Notes: generated by a model not told the origin, from the sequence alone. DNA of 61,029 bases from Actinacidiphila paucisporea (GCF_900142575.1 NZ_FRBI01000036.1:1-61029), one strand, 5' to 3'. Positions 26,650-35,091 are shown, counted from the first letter of the stretch. Made by a program: numbers and translations.

Positions 26650-27800
26650 GCGCCGAGCTGCTCGACGCCGTACGGCTCAGGCTCGCCGAGCACGGCGGCG
26701 AGGCGACGCCCGCCCGGGTCGCGGCCGCGTTGCGCGCCCAGGGCAGGCTGCTCGGCGACACCGAAGTGCTCGGCGTGGTCGGCGCCCTCAGGTCGGAGCT
26801 GGTCGGGGCGGGCCCGCTGGAGCCGCTGCTGGCCGACCCGCAGGTCACCGACATCCTGGTCAACGGACCCGACGAGGTCTGGATCGACCGTGGCAGGGGT
26901 CTGGAGCGCGGCACCGTCCGCTTCGCCGATGCCGCCGCTGTCCGCAGGCTCGCCCAGCGGCTGGCCACCAGTGCCGGCCGGCGGCTCGACGACGCGCGCC
27001 CCTGGGTCGACGCCCGGCTGCCGGACGGCACCAGGCTGCACGCGGTGCTGCCTCCGGTCGTCGTCGGCTCACCCTGCCTGTCGCTGCGGGTGGTGCGCTC
27101 CCGCGCCTTCACCCTCGGCGAACTGGTCACCGCCGGCACCCTGGACGCCCGGACCGCCGCGCTGTTGCGGTCGGTGCTGGACGCCCGGCTGTCCTTCATG
27201 ATCAGCGGCGGCACCGGGTCGGGCAAGACCACACTGCTGTCCTGCCTCCTGGGTCTGGTCGACCCCGCGGCGCGCATCGTGCTCGCCGAGGACTCCGCGG
27301 AATTGCGGCCCGACCACCCGCATGTCGTCCGCCTGGAGACCCGCCCGGCCAATCAGGAAGGCGCGGGCGAGGTCACCCTGCGGGACCTGGTCCGCCAGGC
27401 GCTGCGGATGCGGCCCGACCGCCTGGTGGTCGGCGAGGTGCGCGGCGCCGAGGTCACCGATCTGCTCAGCGCTCTGAACACCGGCCATGAAGGCGGCTGC
27501 GGGACCGTCCACGCCAACGCGGCGGCGGATGTCCCGGCCCGGCTGGAGGCCCTCGGCTCGACCGCGGGCCTCGACCGGGCCGCCCTCCATAGCCAGTTGG
27601 CGGCGGCCCTGTCGCTGGTCGTCCACCTGGCCCGCGACAGCGCGGGCCTGCGCCGGGTCGCCGAAATCCATGTGCTGCACCGCGGCCCCGACGGCCTGGT
27701 CGGCACCGTGCCCGCACTCCTGCGTAACAGCCTCGGCCAGTACGAGCGCGGCCCGGGCTGGCAGCGGTTGAGGCAGCTGTGCGCGCGGGGCGCGTCATGA
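26646..27800 (+). CDS. tadA: TadA/CpaF-type secretion ATPase
   Basis: A 384-aa type II/IV secretion ATPase that powers Flp pilus assembly. SGGTGSGKTTLLS holds the Walker A Lys194, VLAEDSAELRP is the Asp-box region, and LRMRPDRLVVGEVRGAEV is the conserved arginine-rich and Walker B segment. The histidine motif GHEGGCGTVHAN follows. The N-terminal helical domain (LLADPQVTDILVNGPDEVWIDR) is normal. It overlaps ssd at ATGA and is itself overlapped at its stop by a small ORF. Confidence 0.93.
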   Translation: MSAELLDAVRLRLAEHGGEATPARVAAALRAQGRLLGDTEVLGVVGALRSELVGAGPLEPLLADPQVTDILVNGPDEVWIDRGRGLERGTVRFADAAAVRRLAQRLATSAGRRLDDARPWVDARLPDGTRLHAVLPPVVVGSPCLSLRVVRSRAFTLGELVTAGTLDARTAALLRSVLDARLSFMISGGTGSGKTTLLSCLLGLVDPAARIVLAEDSAELRPDHPHVVRLETRPANQEGAGEVTLRDLVRQALRMRPDRLVVGEVRGAEVTDLLSALNTGHEGGCGTVHANAAADVPARLEALGSTAGLDRAALHSQLAAALSLVVHLARDSAGLRRVAEIHVLHRGPDGLVGTVPALLRNSLGQYERGPGWQRLRQLCARGAS

Positions 27801-28162
27801 AGCGCCGGGCCGGCGGCACCGGTGGGCGGCAGGGGCGGGGCGCCCCGGGCGGTGGCGTGCGGTACGCGCCAGGTGCCGCCGCGGGCTATTGCGGGCGTTT
27901 CGCCGGCGCGGCCGGCGGGCTGCGGAAGCAGCGAGCCGTCGGGGCCGGTGTGCGGGTGCGGAGGCGGGCCGTGAGCGAGTCGGGCGGTTTCGGTCATGCC
28001 GCTCGCGGTCGGGGAGGGCTGTGCCCGTCGGGCGTCCTTGTGCCATGCACCGCGGTGCCGGGACTCGGGGATGGGCGACGAGGGCCGTGCCCGTCGGGCG
28101 TCCCTGTGCCGGGGACCGCGGTGTCGGGGCACGGGGGTTCGGGATCCGGGGGTGAGGTGTGA
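27797..28162 (+). CDS. Small hypothetical ORF between tadA and tadBC
   Basis: 121 codons of Gly/Arg/Pro-rich sequence that I do not recognise. The ATG overlaps the tadA stop (ATGA) and its TGA overlaps the next start (TGATG), the pattern of a translationally coupled gene. It contains an in-frame 22-residue duplication (CPSGVLVPCTAVPG / CPSGVPVPGTAVSG). The composition is also what a non-coding GC-rich stretch would give, so it may only be spacer. Tad genes usually abut each other, so a 360-base interval here is odd either way. Confidence 0.35.
   Translation: MKRRAGGTGGRQGRGAPGGGVRYAPGAAAGYCGRFAGAAGGLRKQRAVGAGVRVRRRAVSESGGFGHAARGRGGLCPSGVLVPCTAVPGLGDGRRGPCPSGVPVPGTAVSGHGGSGSGGEV
28021..28126 (+). 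repeat. 66-bp-period direct duplication inside the tadA-tadBC interval
   Basis: About 40 bases beginning GTGCCCGTCGGGCGTCC at 28021 recur at 28087 with few changes. The period is a multiple of three, so the frame is kept. Confidence 0.75.
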
Positions 28163-30066
28163 TGGCGACCGATCCGATGGCGGTGGCATGGGCCGCCGCG
28201 CTGTGTGTCGGCGTGCTCCTGTGGACGGTTGTGGATGATGGCAGGCGGCGGCGGGCCCGGCGGACGCTCGGCGCGGACTGGCACGACGGCCGGGGGCGGA
28301 CACGGACGGCGGGCGGTTCCGGTGGTGCGTCGGGGAACCGGCTGCGGGAGATCGCCGAGGGGCTGCGGTGCCGCGTGGCGCGGTATGCCGCGGAAGTCGG
28401 TGACGGGCCGCGCTGGTGGCACCGGTGGGCTCGTGTCGAGGTGCTGTGCCTGCCGGTCGGGGCGGTGCTCGCCGGGGCGACCCGGTCGGTGCTGCCGCTG
28501 CTCGCCGGGATGGCGGCGGTCCCGCTGGTGGGGCGTGCGCTGCGGCGGCGGGCCGAGCGGGTGGCGGCTGAGCGCGGTGCCGAGGCCGTCGGCGCGCTGT
28601 GCGGTGCGCTGGCCGGTGACCTGCGGGCGGGCCGGCCGCCGCATGCCGCGCTCGGCGACACGATCGAGGCGGCCGGTTGGACCGCCGTGCCGGAACTGTC
28701 CGGCGCGGCACGGCTGCTGCTGTCGGCCGCCAGATTCGGCGGCGACGTGCCGCAGGCTCTCAGGGCGGCCGCTCGGCTGTCGGAGGGCACGCGGGGCCTG
28801 GCCGCGATGGCGGCCTGCTGGCAGGTCGCGCTCGACGGTGGCGCGGGCCTGGCCGCCGCGCTCGACCGGCTCGCCGCCGCGCTGCGGGCGGAGTCCGACC
28901 AACGCGACGACCTACGGGCGCAGTTGGCGGGCCCGCGCTCCACCGCGGGACTGCTCGCGCTGCTGCCGCTCTTCGGTGTCGTGCTCGGCGCGGGCCTTGG
29001 CGCCGACCCGGCGCGGGTCCTGCTCCACACGGCGACCGGCCTGGTGTGCTTGCTGGTGGGCGGCCTCCTGGAGTGGGCGGGACTCGCCTGGACGGCTCGC
29101 ATCATCCGGGCGGCGGAAAGCGGACGAGCCGGGGGTCCAGGTGCCGGCCCGGCCCGGGCGCCGGACGGGCCGCGGGGGCCTGCTCGGCGCGAGGTGGCGG
29201 GGCTGCGGGGCGGGATGGAGCGGGCGGACCGGGGGCCGCGGGCGGTGGCGGTGGTGGCTGTAGCGGGCGCCGGCGTCGGCTCTGTCCACAGCCTGGGGAC
29301 AGTCGCGGTGGCACTGGCCGCGGCCGGTGGAGCGCTGGCCGTCGCAGGAGGCGCCGGGCAGCGGCGCAGACAGGTCAGGCGCCTGCGTGCGGCGCTCGGC
29401 GAGGTCCGGCCGCGCCGGGCGGGGCCCGATCGGCTGCGGCACGCGGTCGGCGGTCCGGTACGGCGCTGGGGCCCCGCGGCAGCCGCCGGGCTGGTGGCGG
29501 GAGCGCTCGTCGGCGGGGCGCTGGGCGTCCTTGTGGGGCTGCTCGGGGCCGCCGGGGTCCTCCGGGTGCTCCGCGGCCGTCCGAAGGCCGCAGGCGGCCG
29601 TACGGCGGCCTCGGAGCCCGACGTGGCGCAACTGCCCCTGTGTGCCGACCTGATGGCGGCCTGTCTGGCCGCGGGAGCGAGCCCGGGCGAGGCGGCCGGG
29701 GCCGTGGGCGGCTGTCTGGGCGGGACGCTGGGGGCCGCGCTGATACGGGCTCAGGCCGAGTTGCGGCTCGGCGGGGACCCCGCACAGTGCTGGCAGCGCT
29801 TCGGCGGGGTGCCCGCCGCCCGTGAGATGGGCCGGTGCCTGGCCAGGGCCTCCACGACCGGTGTCGCACCGGTGGCGGAGATGTCCCGGCTGGCCGCGGA
29901 CCTCCGTGCCGCGCACGGCCGCACCGCTCTCGCCGGGGCCAGACGGGCCGCGGTGCTGGCCACCGCACCGCTCGGCCTGTGCTTTCTGCCGGCCTTTCTG
30001 CTGGTCGGCGTCGTGCCGGTGGTGATCGGCCTGGCGGGCACGGTGCTGGGCGCCGGCAGCGGCTGA
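28162..30066 (+). CDS. Fused TadB-TadC pilus assembly membrane protein
   Basis: 634 aa in one open frame. Residues ~90-315 look like TadB and ~355-634 like TadC. Each half has its own type II secretion F-type helical domain: AEAVGALCGALAGDLRAGRPPHAAL in the first and AQLPLCADLMAACLAAGASPGEA in the second. Each also has flanking membrane segments. The halves are joined by an Arg/Gly/Pro-rich linker near residues 320-355. TadB and TadC are normally separate genes and form the inner-membrane platform of the Flp pilus. An in-frame ATG at 29215 sits near the expected tadC start, so internal initiation is possible. The start is ATG 28162, or GTG 28159 one codon earlier. Confidence 0.85.
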   Translation: MATDPMAVAWAAALCVGVLLWTVVDDGRRRRARRTLGADWHDGRGRTRTAGGSGGASGNRLREIAEGLRCRVARYAAEVGDGPRWWHRWARVEVLCLPVGAVLAGATRSVLPLLAGMAAVPLVGRALRRRAERVAAERGAEAVGALCGALAGDLRAGRPPHAALGDTIEAAGWTAVPELSGAARLLLSAARFGGDVPQALRAAARLSEGTRGLAAMAACWQVALDGGAGLAAALDRLAAALRAESDQRDDLRAQLAGPRSTAGLLALLPLFGVVLGAGLGADPARVLLHTATGLVCLLVGGLLEWAGLAWTARIIRAAESGRAGGPGAGPARAPDGPRGPARREVAGLRGGMERADRGPRAVAVVAVAGAGVGSVHSLGTVAVALAAAGGALAVAGGAGQRRRQVRRLRAALGEVRPRRAGPDRLRHAVGGPVRRWGPAAAAGLVAGALVGGALGVLVGLLGAAGVLRVLRGRPKAAGGRTAASEPDVAQLPLCADLMAACLAAGASPGEAAGAVGGCLGGTLGAALIRAQAELRLGGDPAQCWQRFGGVPAAREMGRCLARASTTGVAPVAEMSRLAADLRAAHGRTALAGARRAAVLATAPLGLCFLPAFLLVGVVPVVIGLAGTVLGAGSG

Positions 30067-30184
30067 GCCGGCCCGCCGCCGCATATCGACCACACATCAG
30101 GGGGCGTGGTTCCGCACGCCCCGATTCGGCCCGGGACCGGTCCAGAACCGGCTCTCTGGCAACCCACAACAGGAGGAAACGACC

Positions 30185-30463
30185 ATGAGCATCATCAAAG
30201 CCAGGCCGGCGGGGAAGACCGTGCGGCAGCCGCTCGACGTGAACAGCCGCAAGGCGTCCGCCCGACGTCGTCCGGCGTGGTGGGACCGCAGGATGCGCGC
30301 TTGCCGGGCGGCGGCGGAGGCCGGAATGAGCACGGCGGAATACGCCGTCGGAACGATTGCCGCGTGCGGCTTCGCGGCCGTGCTCTACAAGATCGTGACC
30401 AGCGGGCCCGTGCGGTCCGCGCTCACCGCGGTGATCGAGAAGGCGCTCCATGCGTCCTTCTGA
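30185..30463 (+). CDS. DUF4244 Flp-like pilin
   Basis: A 92-aa protein with a long basic leader (~46 residues), then EAGMSTAEYAVGTIAACGFAAVLYKIV. The Gly-Met junction, Glu five residues later and the hydrophobic stretch fit a class III (Flp) prepilin, cleaved after Gly. It should be the pilus subunit of this locus. AGGAGG lies seven bases before ATG 30185, a much stronger ribosome site than its neighbours have, as expected for a structural subunit. No prepilin peptidase is in the window. Confidence 0.88.
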   Translation: MSIIKARPAGKTVRQPLDVNSRKASARRRPAWWDRRMRACRAAAEAGMSTAEYAVGTIAACGFAAVLYKIVTSGPVRSALTAVIEKALHASF

Positions 30464-30854
30464 CCGCCGCGCGGCTCCCGGCCCCTTTCGCGGCCGGGAG
30501 CCCGCGGGGCGCGACGAGCGCGGATATGTCACCGCGGAGACGGCGGTCGTCATCCCGGTGCTGATCGTGCTGGCCGGGTTGCTGATCTGGGGGCTGGCCG
30601 CCGCGGCGGCCCAGGTCGCGTGCGTGGACGCGGCGCGTGCGGGGGCGCGGGCGGCGGCCAGGTCGGAGCCGGCTGCCGACGTGGTCGAGGTGGCGCGGGA
30701 GGCCGCGCCCTCCGGGGCTCGGGTGAGCACGGGGCGGGCGGGGGACCTCGTCACCGTGCGGGTGACCGTGCCCTGGCCCCGCTTCCCGGTCACGCTGACG
30801 GCCCGGGCCGCCGCCCTCGCGGAGGACAGCGTGGACGGAGGTGACGGGCCATGA
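30450..30854 (+). CDS. TadE-family pseudopilin-like protein
   Basis: 134 aa. DERGYVTAETAVVIPVLIVLAGLLIWGL is the TadE-type N-terminal segment, with Glu in the prepilin position and one membrane helix. A short extracytoplasmic domain follows (VACVDAARAGARAAARSE ... VTVRVTVPWPRFPVTLTARAA). It overlaps the pilin gene by 14 bases and the next gene by four, so the unit is translationally linked. Minor pseudopilins of this kind help pilus assembly. Confidence 0.85.
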   Translation: MRPSDRRAAPGPFRGREPAGRDERGYVTAETAVVIPVLIVLAGLLIWGLAAAAAQVACVDAARAGARAAARSEPAADVVEVAREAAPSGARVSTGRAGDLVTVRVTVPWPRFPVTLTARAAALAEDSVDGGDGP

Positions 30855-31177
30855 CCGGGCGGCGCCGGGACGGCGACCGGGGGTCGGCCACGGTGTGGTC
30901 GCTGGGGATCGTCGCCGTGCTGCTGGTGGTCTTCGCGACCGGGCTGTTCGTGGGCCAGGCGGTCGTCCTGCGGCACCGGGCGGGCGCGGCGGCGGACCTT
31001 GCCGCCCTCGCCGCGGCCGACCACGCCCTGGACGGCCGCAGCGCCGCCTGCGCCCTCGCCGCCGAGGTCGCCACTGCCCAGGGCGCCCGGCTGGCCGACT
31101 GCACCGTCACCGGCGACTTCTCCGATGTGGTGGCGGACGTCGGCGGAGCCAGGGTGCGCTCCCGCGCGGGCCCGTCA
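30851..31177 (+). CDS. Rv3654c-family TadE-like protein, no stop codon at the expected end
   Basis: DRGSATVWSLGIVAVLLVVFATGLFVGQAVVLRHRAGAAADLAALAAADHAL is typical of the Rv3654c TadE-like family, which is about 110-140 aa. The conserved part ends near ARVRSRAGP at 31174. The frame has no stop there: it stays open to 33892, entirely antisense to the helicase gene, and neither of the other two plus frames has a stop before 31518. The end I give is that of the conserved core. Possible explanations are a lost stop with read-through, a sequence error, or a 3' end degraded by overlap. Confidence 0.6.
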
Positions 31178-33850
31178 CTCGCCCCCGCCCCGACCCCGGT
31201 CGCCCGCGTCGTCGGGCGGCCGGGAGGGGCCGGGTGCGGCCTCCGCCGGGCCGCCGTCGCGGTCGCCCGCCGTCCGACCGGTCGGGCCGTCGCTGCCGTC
31301 GGGGTCCTCCGCGCGCGGTTCGCCGGGCCGGGCGGCCGCGCGGCCGCCCTCGGGACCGGCGGGGACTTCGGCGTCCGGGCCGCCGGGCGCCGCGGAGGTG
31401 GCGACCGGACCGGCGGCCGCGCCGCCGGACGGCGTGGACGGTGCGGGGGTGGTGTCGAGGCCGGCCGGGTCGACGGCCGGGCCCTCGGCGCCGGGCGCGG
31501 AGGACAGCAGGCAGGTGAGGAGGCGGACTGCGGCGGCTTTGTCGAGCGGGTCGTTGCCGTTGCCGCACTTGGGGGACTGGACGCAGGAGGGGCAGCCGAA
31601 TTCGCATTCGCAGGCGGCGATGGCCTCGCGGGTGGCGGTGAGCCAGGTGCGGGCGGTGTGGAAGGCGCGTTCGGCGAAGCCCGCCCCGCCGGGGTGGCCG
31701 TCGTAGACGAAGACGGTGGGCAGGCCGGTGTCGGCGTGCAGCGGTACGGAGACGCCGCCGATGTCCCAGCGGTCGCAGGTGGCGAACAGCGGGAGGAGGC
31801 CGATGGAGGCGTGCTCGGCGGCGTGCAGGGCGCCGGGCAGCTCCTCGGGGTGGATGCCGGCGGCGTCCAGCTGGTCGTCGGTGACGGTCCACCAGACGGC
31901 GCGGGTGCGCAGCGTGCGCGGTGGGAGGTCGAGCTTGGTCTCGCCCAAGACCTCGCCGGTGAGCAGCCGGCGGCGCAGGTAGGACACCACCTGGTGGGTG
32001 ACCTCGACCGAGCCGAAGTGGATGCGCGCCTCGCCCCAGGGTTCCTCGACGTCGGCGGACAGCACCCGCACGGCGGTGGTGTCGCGGGCCATGGTCGAGT
32101 ACGGCGGGTCGGTGCGGGCGACCAGGGCGACGCCATCCTCCAGGTCGAGCCGTTCGACCAGGTAGGTGCGGCCCTGGTGGAGGTGGACGGCGCCATCGTG
32201 GACGGCGGTATGGGCCGAGGAGGCGTCGACCGTGCCCAGCAGGCGCCCGGTCGAGGACTCCACGACCTGGATCGGCTTGCCGCCCTCGCCGCGGATGTCG
32301 GTGAGGTCGGAGGCCCGCTCCCGCCGGGTCCAGTACCAGCCGGCCGCGCGGCGCCGCAGCAGCCCGCGCCGTTCCAGCTGCGCGACCAGTGCGGGCGCCT
32401 CGGGGCCGAAGAGGGCGAGGTCGTCCTCGGTGAGCGGGAGCTCGGCCGCGGCGGCGCACAGGTGCGGGGCGAGGACGTACGGGTTGTCCGGGTCGAGGAC
32501 GGTGGATTCGACGGGCTGCTCGAAGATCGCCTCGGGGTGGTGGACCAGATACGTGTCCAGCGGGTCGTCGCGGCCGACCATGACCGCCAGCGCCCCCTGT
32601 CCCGAGCGCCCGGCCCGCCCGGCCTGCTGCCACAGCGAGGCGCGGGTGCCCGGGTAGCCGGCCAGGATGACGGCGTCGAGCCCGGAGATGTCCACGCCCA
32701 GTTCCAGCGCGGAGGTGGAGGCGAGGCCGAGCAGCCGGCCGGAGTGCAGGTCGCGCTCCAGGGCCCGGCGCTCCTCGGGGAGATAGCCGCCGCGGTAGGC
32801 GGCGACCCTGGCCGGGAGCGAGGGGTCGATCTCGGCGAGCCGTTCCTGGGCCATCAGCGCGACCAGCTCGGCGCCGCGCCGGGAGCGTACGAAGGCGACC
32901 GTGCGGACGCCCTGGAGCACCAGGTCGGTGAGCAGCTCGGCGGCCTCGGCGGTGGCGGTGCGGCGGACCGGCGCCCCGCGCTCGCCGGACAGCCGGGTCA
33001 GCGGCGGCTCCCACAGGGCGAAGGCGAGCTCGCCGCGCGGCGAGGCGTCGTCGGTGACCTCCACGACCCGGACGCCGGTGAGCCGGGAGGCGGCGCGGGC
33101 CGGGTCGGCGGCGGTGGCGGAGGCGAGCAGGAAGACCGGCTCGGCCCCGTAGCGGGCGCAGACCCGCCGCAGCCGGCGCAGCACCTGGGCGACGTGCGAG
33201 CCGAAGACCCCGCGGTAGGTGTGGCACTCGTCGATCACGACGTAGCGCAGATGGCGCAGGAAGGAGGACCAGCGGGCGTGTCCCGGCAGTATGCCGCGGT
33301 GCAGCATGTCCGGGTTGGTGAGCACGTAGGTGGCGTACTGCCTGACCCACTCGCGTTCCTCGACGGGCGTGTCGCCGTCGTAGACCGCGGGGCGGATCGC
33401 GGTGCCCAGTGGCGCCGCGAGCGCGCTCACGGCCCGTCGCTGGTCGGCGGCCAGCGCCTTGGTGGGCGCCAGGTAGAGCGCGGTGGCGCCGCGGCCGCCG
33501 GCGCCGGGGGCGTCGACGCCGTCCAGCAGCGCGCTGAGCACCGGTGCCAGATAGCCCAGCGACTTGCCGGACGCCGTGCCGGTGGCGACCACCACCGACT
33601 CGCCGCCGGCCGCGTACTGCGCGGCGAGCGCCTGGTGCTCCCACGGACGGACGATCCCGGCCGCCGCGATTGCCGCCTCGACCTCCGGCCGGATGCTCCC
33701 TGGCCAGAATGCATGACGTCCGACCCGCGGGGGCAGGTGCTCCGTATGGGTGATGCGTGCGGCCCGGTCTGCCCCCGTGGCAAGCCGCTCCAGAGCGGTG
33801 CGGGGGGACGGGCGGCCGTGCGCCGACTGCGGAAGATGATCCTGGGCCAT
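31175..33850 (-). CDS. DEAD/DEAH-box helicase with C-terminal DUF1998-like Cys region
   Basis: A superfamily 2 helicase of ~891 aa. Motif I is VVATGTASGKSLGYLAP, motif II VIDECHTYRGVFGSH (DECH), motif III LASATAADPA, motif IV/V FVRSRRGAELV and STSALELGVDISGLD, and motif VI QQAGRAGRSGQGA. A CECEFGCPSCVQSPKCG cluster at the C-terminus suits the metal-binding end of the DUF1998-type helicases (MrfA-like DNA repair helicases). The last ~100 residues are low-complexity Gly/Pro/Ala. ATG 33850 or GTG 33856 may be the start. It diverges from bldG. Confidence 0.9.
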   Translation of the reverse strand: MAQDHLPQSAHGRPSPRTALERLATGADRAARITHTEHLPPRVGRHAFWPGSIRPEVEAAIAAAGIVRPWEHQALAAQYAAGGESVVVATGTASGKSLGYLAPVLSALLDGVDAPGAGGRGATALYLAPTKALAADQRRAVSALAAPLGTAIRPAVYDGDTPVEEREWVRQYATYVLTNPDMLHRGILPGHARWSSFLRHLRYVVIDECHTYRGVFGSHVAQVLRRLRRVCARYGAEPVFLLASATAADPARAASRLTGVRVVEVTDDASPRGELAFALWEPPLTRLSGERGAPVRRTATAEAAELLTDLVLQGVRTVAFVRSRRGAELVALMAQERLAEIDPSLPARVAAYRGGYLPEERRALERDLHSGRLLGLASTSALELGVDISGLDAVILAGYPGTRASLWQQAGRAGRSGQGALAVMVGRDDPLDTYLVHHPEAIFEQPVESTVLDPDNPYVLAPHLCAAAAELPLTEDDLALFGPEAPALVAQLERRGLLRRRAAGWYWTRRERASDLTDIRGEGGKPIQVVESSTGRLLGTVDASSAHTAVHDGAVHLHQGRTYLVERLDLEDGVALVARTDPPYSTMARDTTAVRVLSADVEEPWGEARIHFGSVEVTHQVVSYLRRRLLTGEVLGETKLDLPPRTLRTRAVWWTVTDDQLDAAGIHPEELPGALHAAEHASIGLLPLFATCDRWDIGGVSVPLHADTGLPTVFVYDGHPGGAGFAERAFHTARTWLTATREAIAACECEFGCPSCVQSPKCGNGNDPLDKAAAVRLLTCLLSSAPGAEGPAVDPAGLDTTPAPSTPSGGAAAGPVATSAAPGGPDAEVPAGPEGGRAAARPGEPRAEDPDGSDGPTGRTAGDRDGGPAEAAPGPSRPPDDAGDRGRGGGE

Positions 33851-33944
33851 CGACACTCAGTGTGTCACCGGCGTGACGGACAATCGCAGTAAGGCGTCGT
33901 GCTGGCCCACTGCGAAGTGATTGAATGCCATCGCGGCTGCCGGT

Positions 33945-33993
33945 CCTTCCCCTACCTTCGGTGGGAAGGCCCCTACTCCTCGGTGGGGAGGCC
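33945..33993. repeat. Inverted and direct repeat just upstream of bldG
   Basis: CCTTCCC (33945-33951) and GGGAAGG (33963-33969) form a hairpin. The unit CCTACCTTCGGTGGGAAGGCC (33951-33971) is then repeated imperfectly as CCTACTCCTCGGTGGGGAGG (from 33972). It lies 40-90 bases before the bldG start, probably in its leader. Confidence 0.6.
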
Positions 33994-34032
33994 CCTGGGG
34001 GAGCCGCGTCGATGCAAGGTGCTGGAGGATCC

Positions 34033-34374
34033 GTGGACCTGTCCCTGTCGACCCGAACCGTCGGCGATCGCACGATCGTCGAGGTCGGCGGCGAGATTGA
34101 TGTGTACACCGCGCCCAAGCTGCGTGAGCAGCTGGTGGAGCTCGTGAACGACGGGAGTTACCACCTGGTCGTGGACATGGAGGGAGTCGACTTCCTCGAC
34201 TCCACCGGACTGGGTGTGCTCGTCGGCGGCCTCAAGCGGGTGCGCGCGCATGAGGGGTCGCTGCGACTGGTGTGCAACCAGGAGCGCATCCTGAAGATTT
34301 TCCGTATCACCGGTCTGACCAAGGTGTTCCCGATTCACACCTCGGTCGACGAGGCTGTCGCGGCGACCGACTGA
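34033..34374 (+). CDS. bldG: Anti-sigma factor antagonist BldG
   Basis: 113 aa, a STAS-domain protein needed for aerial mycelium formation and antibiotic production in S. coelicolor. DFLDSTGLGVLVGGL contains Ser57, the residue phosphorylated by partner anti-sigma kinases in this family. From memory the sequence is close to identical to S. coelicolor BldG. GTG 34033 is preceded by GGAGG at 34024-34028. The frame extends upstream, but the added residues cover the leader repeats and do not belong. The anti-sigma gene follows 80 bases downstream, as in the known bldG locus. Confidence 0.95.
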   Translation: MDLSLSTRTVGDRTIVEVGGEIDVYTAPKLREQLVELVNDGSYHLVVDMEGVDFLDSTGLGVLVGGLKRVRAHEGSLRLVCNQERILKIFRITGLTKVFPIHTSVDEAVAATD

Positions 34375-34454
34375 TCTTCGCCTGAGCGAAGGGGTACCGG
34401 ACGGGCCACCGTCCGGACCCCTGTGATGCCCACCCAAGAACCGAGGGGGAGGCC

Positions 34455-34868
34455 ATGCCCACCGTAGAACTGCTCTTCAGCGCTCAGCCGGAGCATGTGC
34501 GCACAGCGCGGCTCGTGGCGGCTGCTGTGGCGCGCCGGGCAGGGGTGGACGAGGCGGCTCTGGACGAGGTGCGGCTCGCGGTCGGCGAGGCGTGCAGCAG
34601 GGCCGTCGGGCTGCACCGCAGCAACGGCGTGGAGGCGCCGGTGCGGGTGATGCTCAACGAGGACGAGAAGAAGTTCTCCATCGAGGTCGCCGACGAGGTC
34701 CCCGGCAACGCCTCCGGCTCCTCGCCGGACGCCGGCGCGGACGAGGCGGCCGACGACGAGGGCGAGATGGGCCTGGCCGTGATCAGCGGTCTGGTGGACG
34801 ACGTCGAGGTCATCGAGGGTGCCGCCGGCGGAGTGATCCGCATGAGCTGGCCGACCGCGTCGCTCTAG
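34455..34868 (+). CDS. RsbW-like anti-sigma factor (BldG partner)
   Basis: A 137-aa protein with a HATPase fold of the RsbW/SpoIIAB type: DEVRLAVGEACSRAVGLHR corresponds to the N-box helix and GEMGLAVISGLVDDVEV to the G1/G2 region. An acidic insertion (SSPDAGADEAADDEGE) separates the boxes. In S. coelicolor the gene next to bldG encodes an anti-sigma factor bound by BldG, and context supports the same here. The N-box shows Glu-Ala where kinases have Glu-Xaa-Xaa-Xaa-Asn, so kinase activity is doubtful. GGGGGAGG precedes ATG 34455. Confidence 0.88.
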   Translation: MPTVELLFSAQPEHVRTARLVAAAVARRAGVDEAALDEVRLAVGEACSRAVGLHRSNGVEAPVRVMLNEDEKKFSIEVADEVPGNASGSSPDAGADEAADDEGEMGLAVISGLVDDVEVIEGAAGGVIRMSWPTASL

Positions 34869-34886
34869 GGACGGCCCCGGAACGCG

Positions 34887-34915
34887 TCGCCGACCGGCCC
34901 TCGGGCGGTCGGCGA
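34887..34915 (+). terminator. Terminator of the bldG operon
   Basis: TCGCCGACCG and CGGTCGGCGA form a perfect 10-bp stem with a nine-base loop, 19 bases after the anti-sigma stop. Confidence 0.75.
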
Positions 34916-34996
34916 TCTTCGCCGTGCGAATGGCCGGTTGTGCAATTACCGTGGGAATTCCCGACGGGCACTCTTTTTTGATCTTCTGCCGCTCCC

Positions 34997-35002
34997 TACA
35001 AT
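34997..35002 (+). promoter_or_regulatory. Probable -10 (TACAAT) for hppA
   Basis: TACAAT is a good -10. The T-rich stretch TTTTTTGATC ends 13 bases upstream but makes a poor -35. The interval 34916-35091 is unusually AT-rich, as expected for a promoter. Confidence 0.45.
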
Positions 35003-35091
35003 CCGTCCATCTTGCTCAGCTCGCCTGAGCGTCGCGGCTTTGTCGAGCCGTAGGAGCCGCACGCCCATGCGCCAAACGTCAAGGAGGACGA

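Noticed and set aside
31107..34118. Open frame of 1003 codons on the minus strand
   Set aside because: It is out of frame with the helicase, has only Arg/Pro/Gly-rich sequence and no domain.
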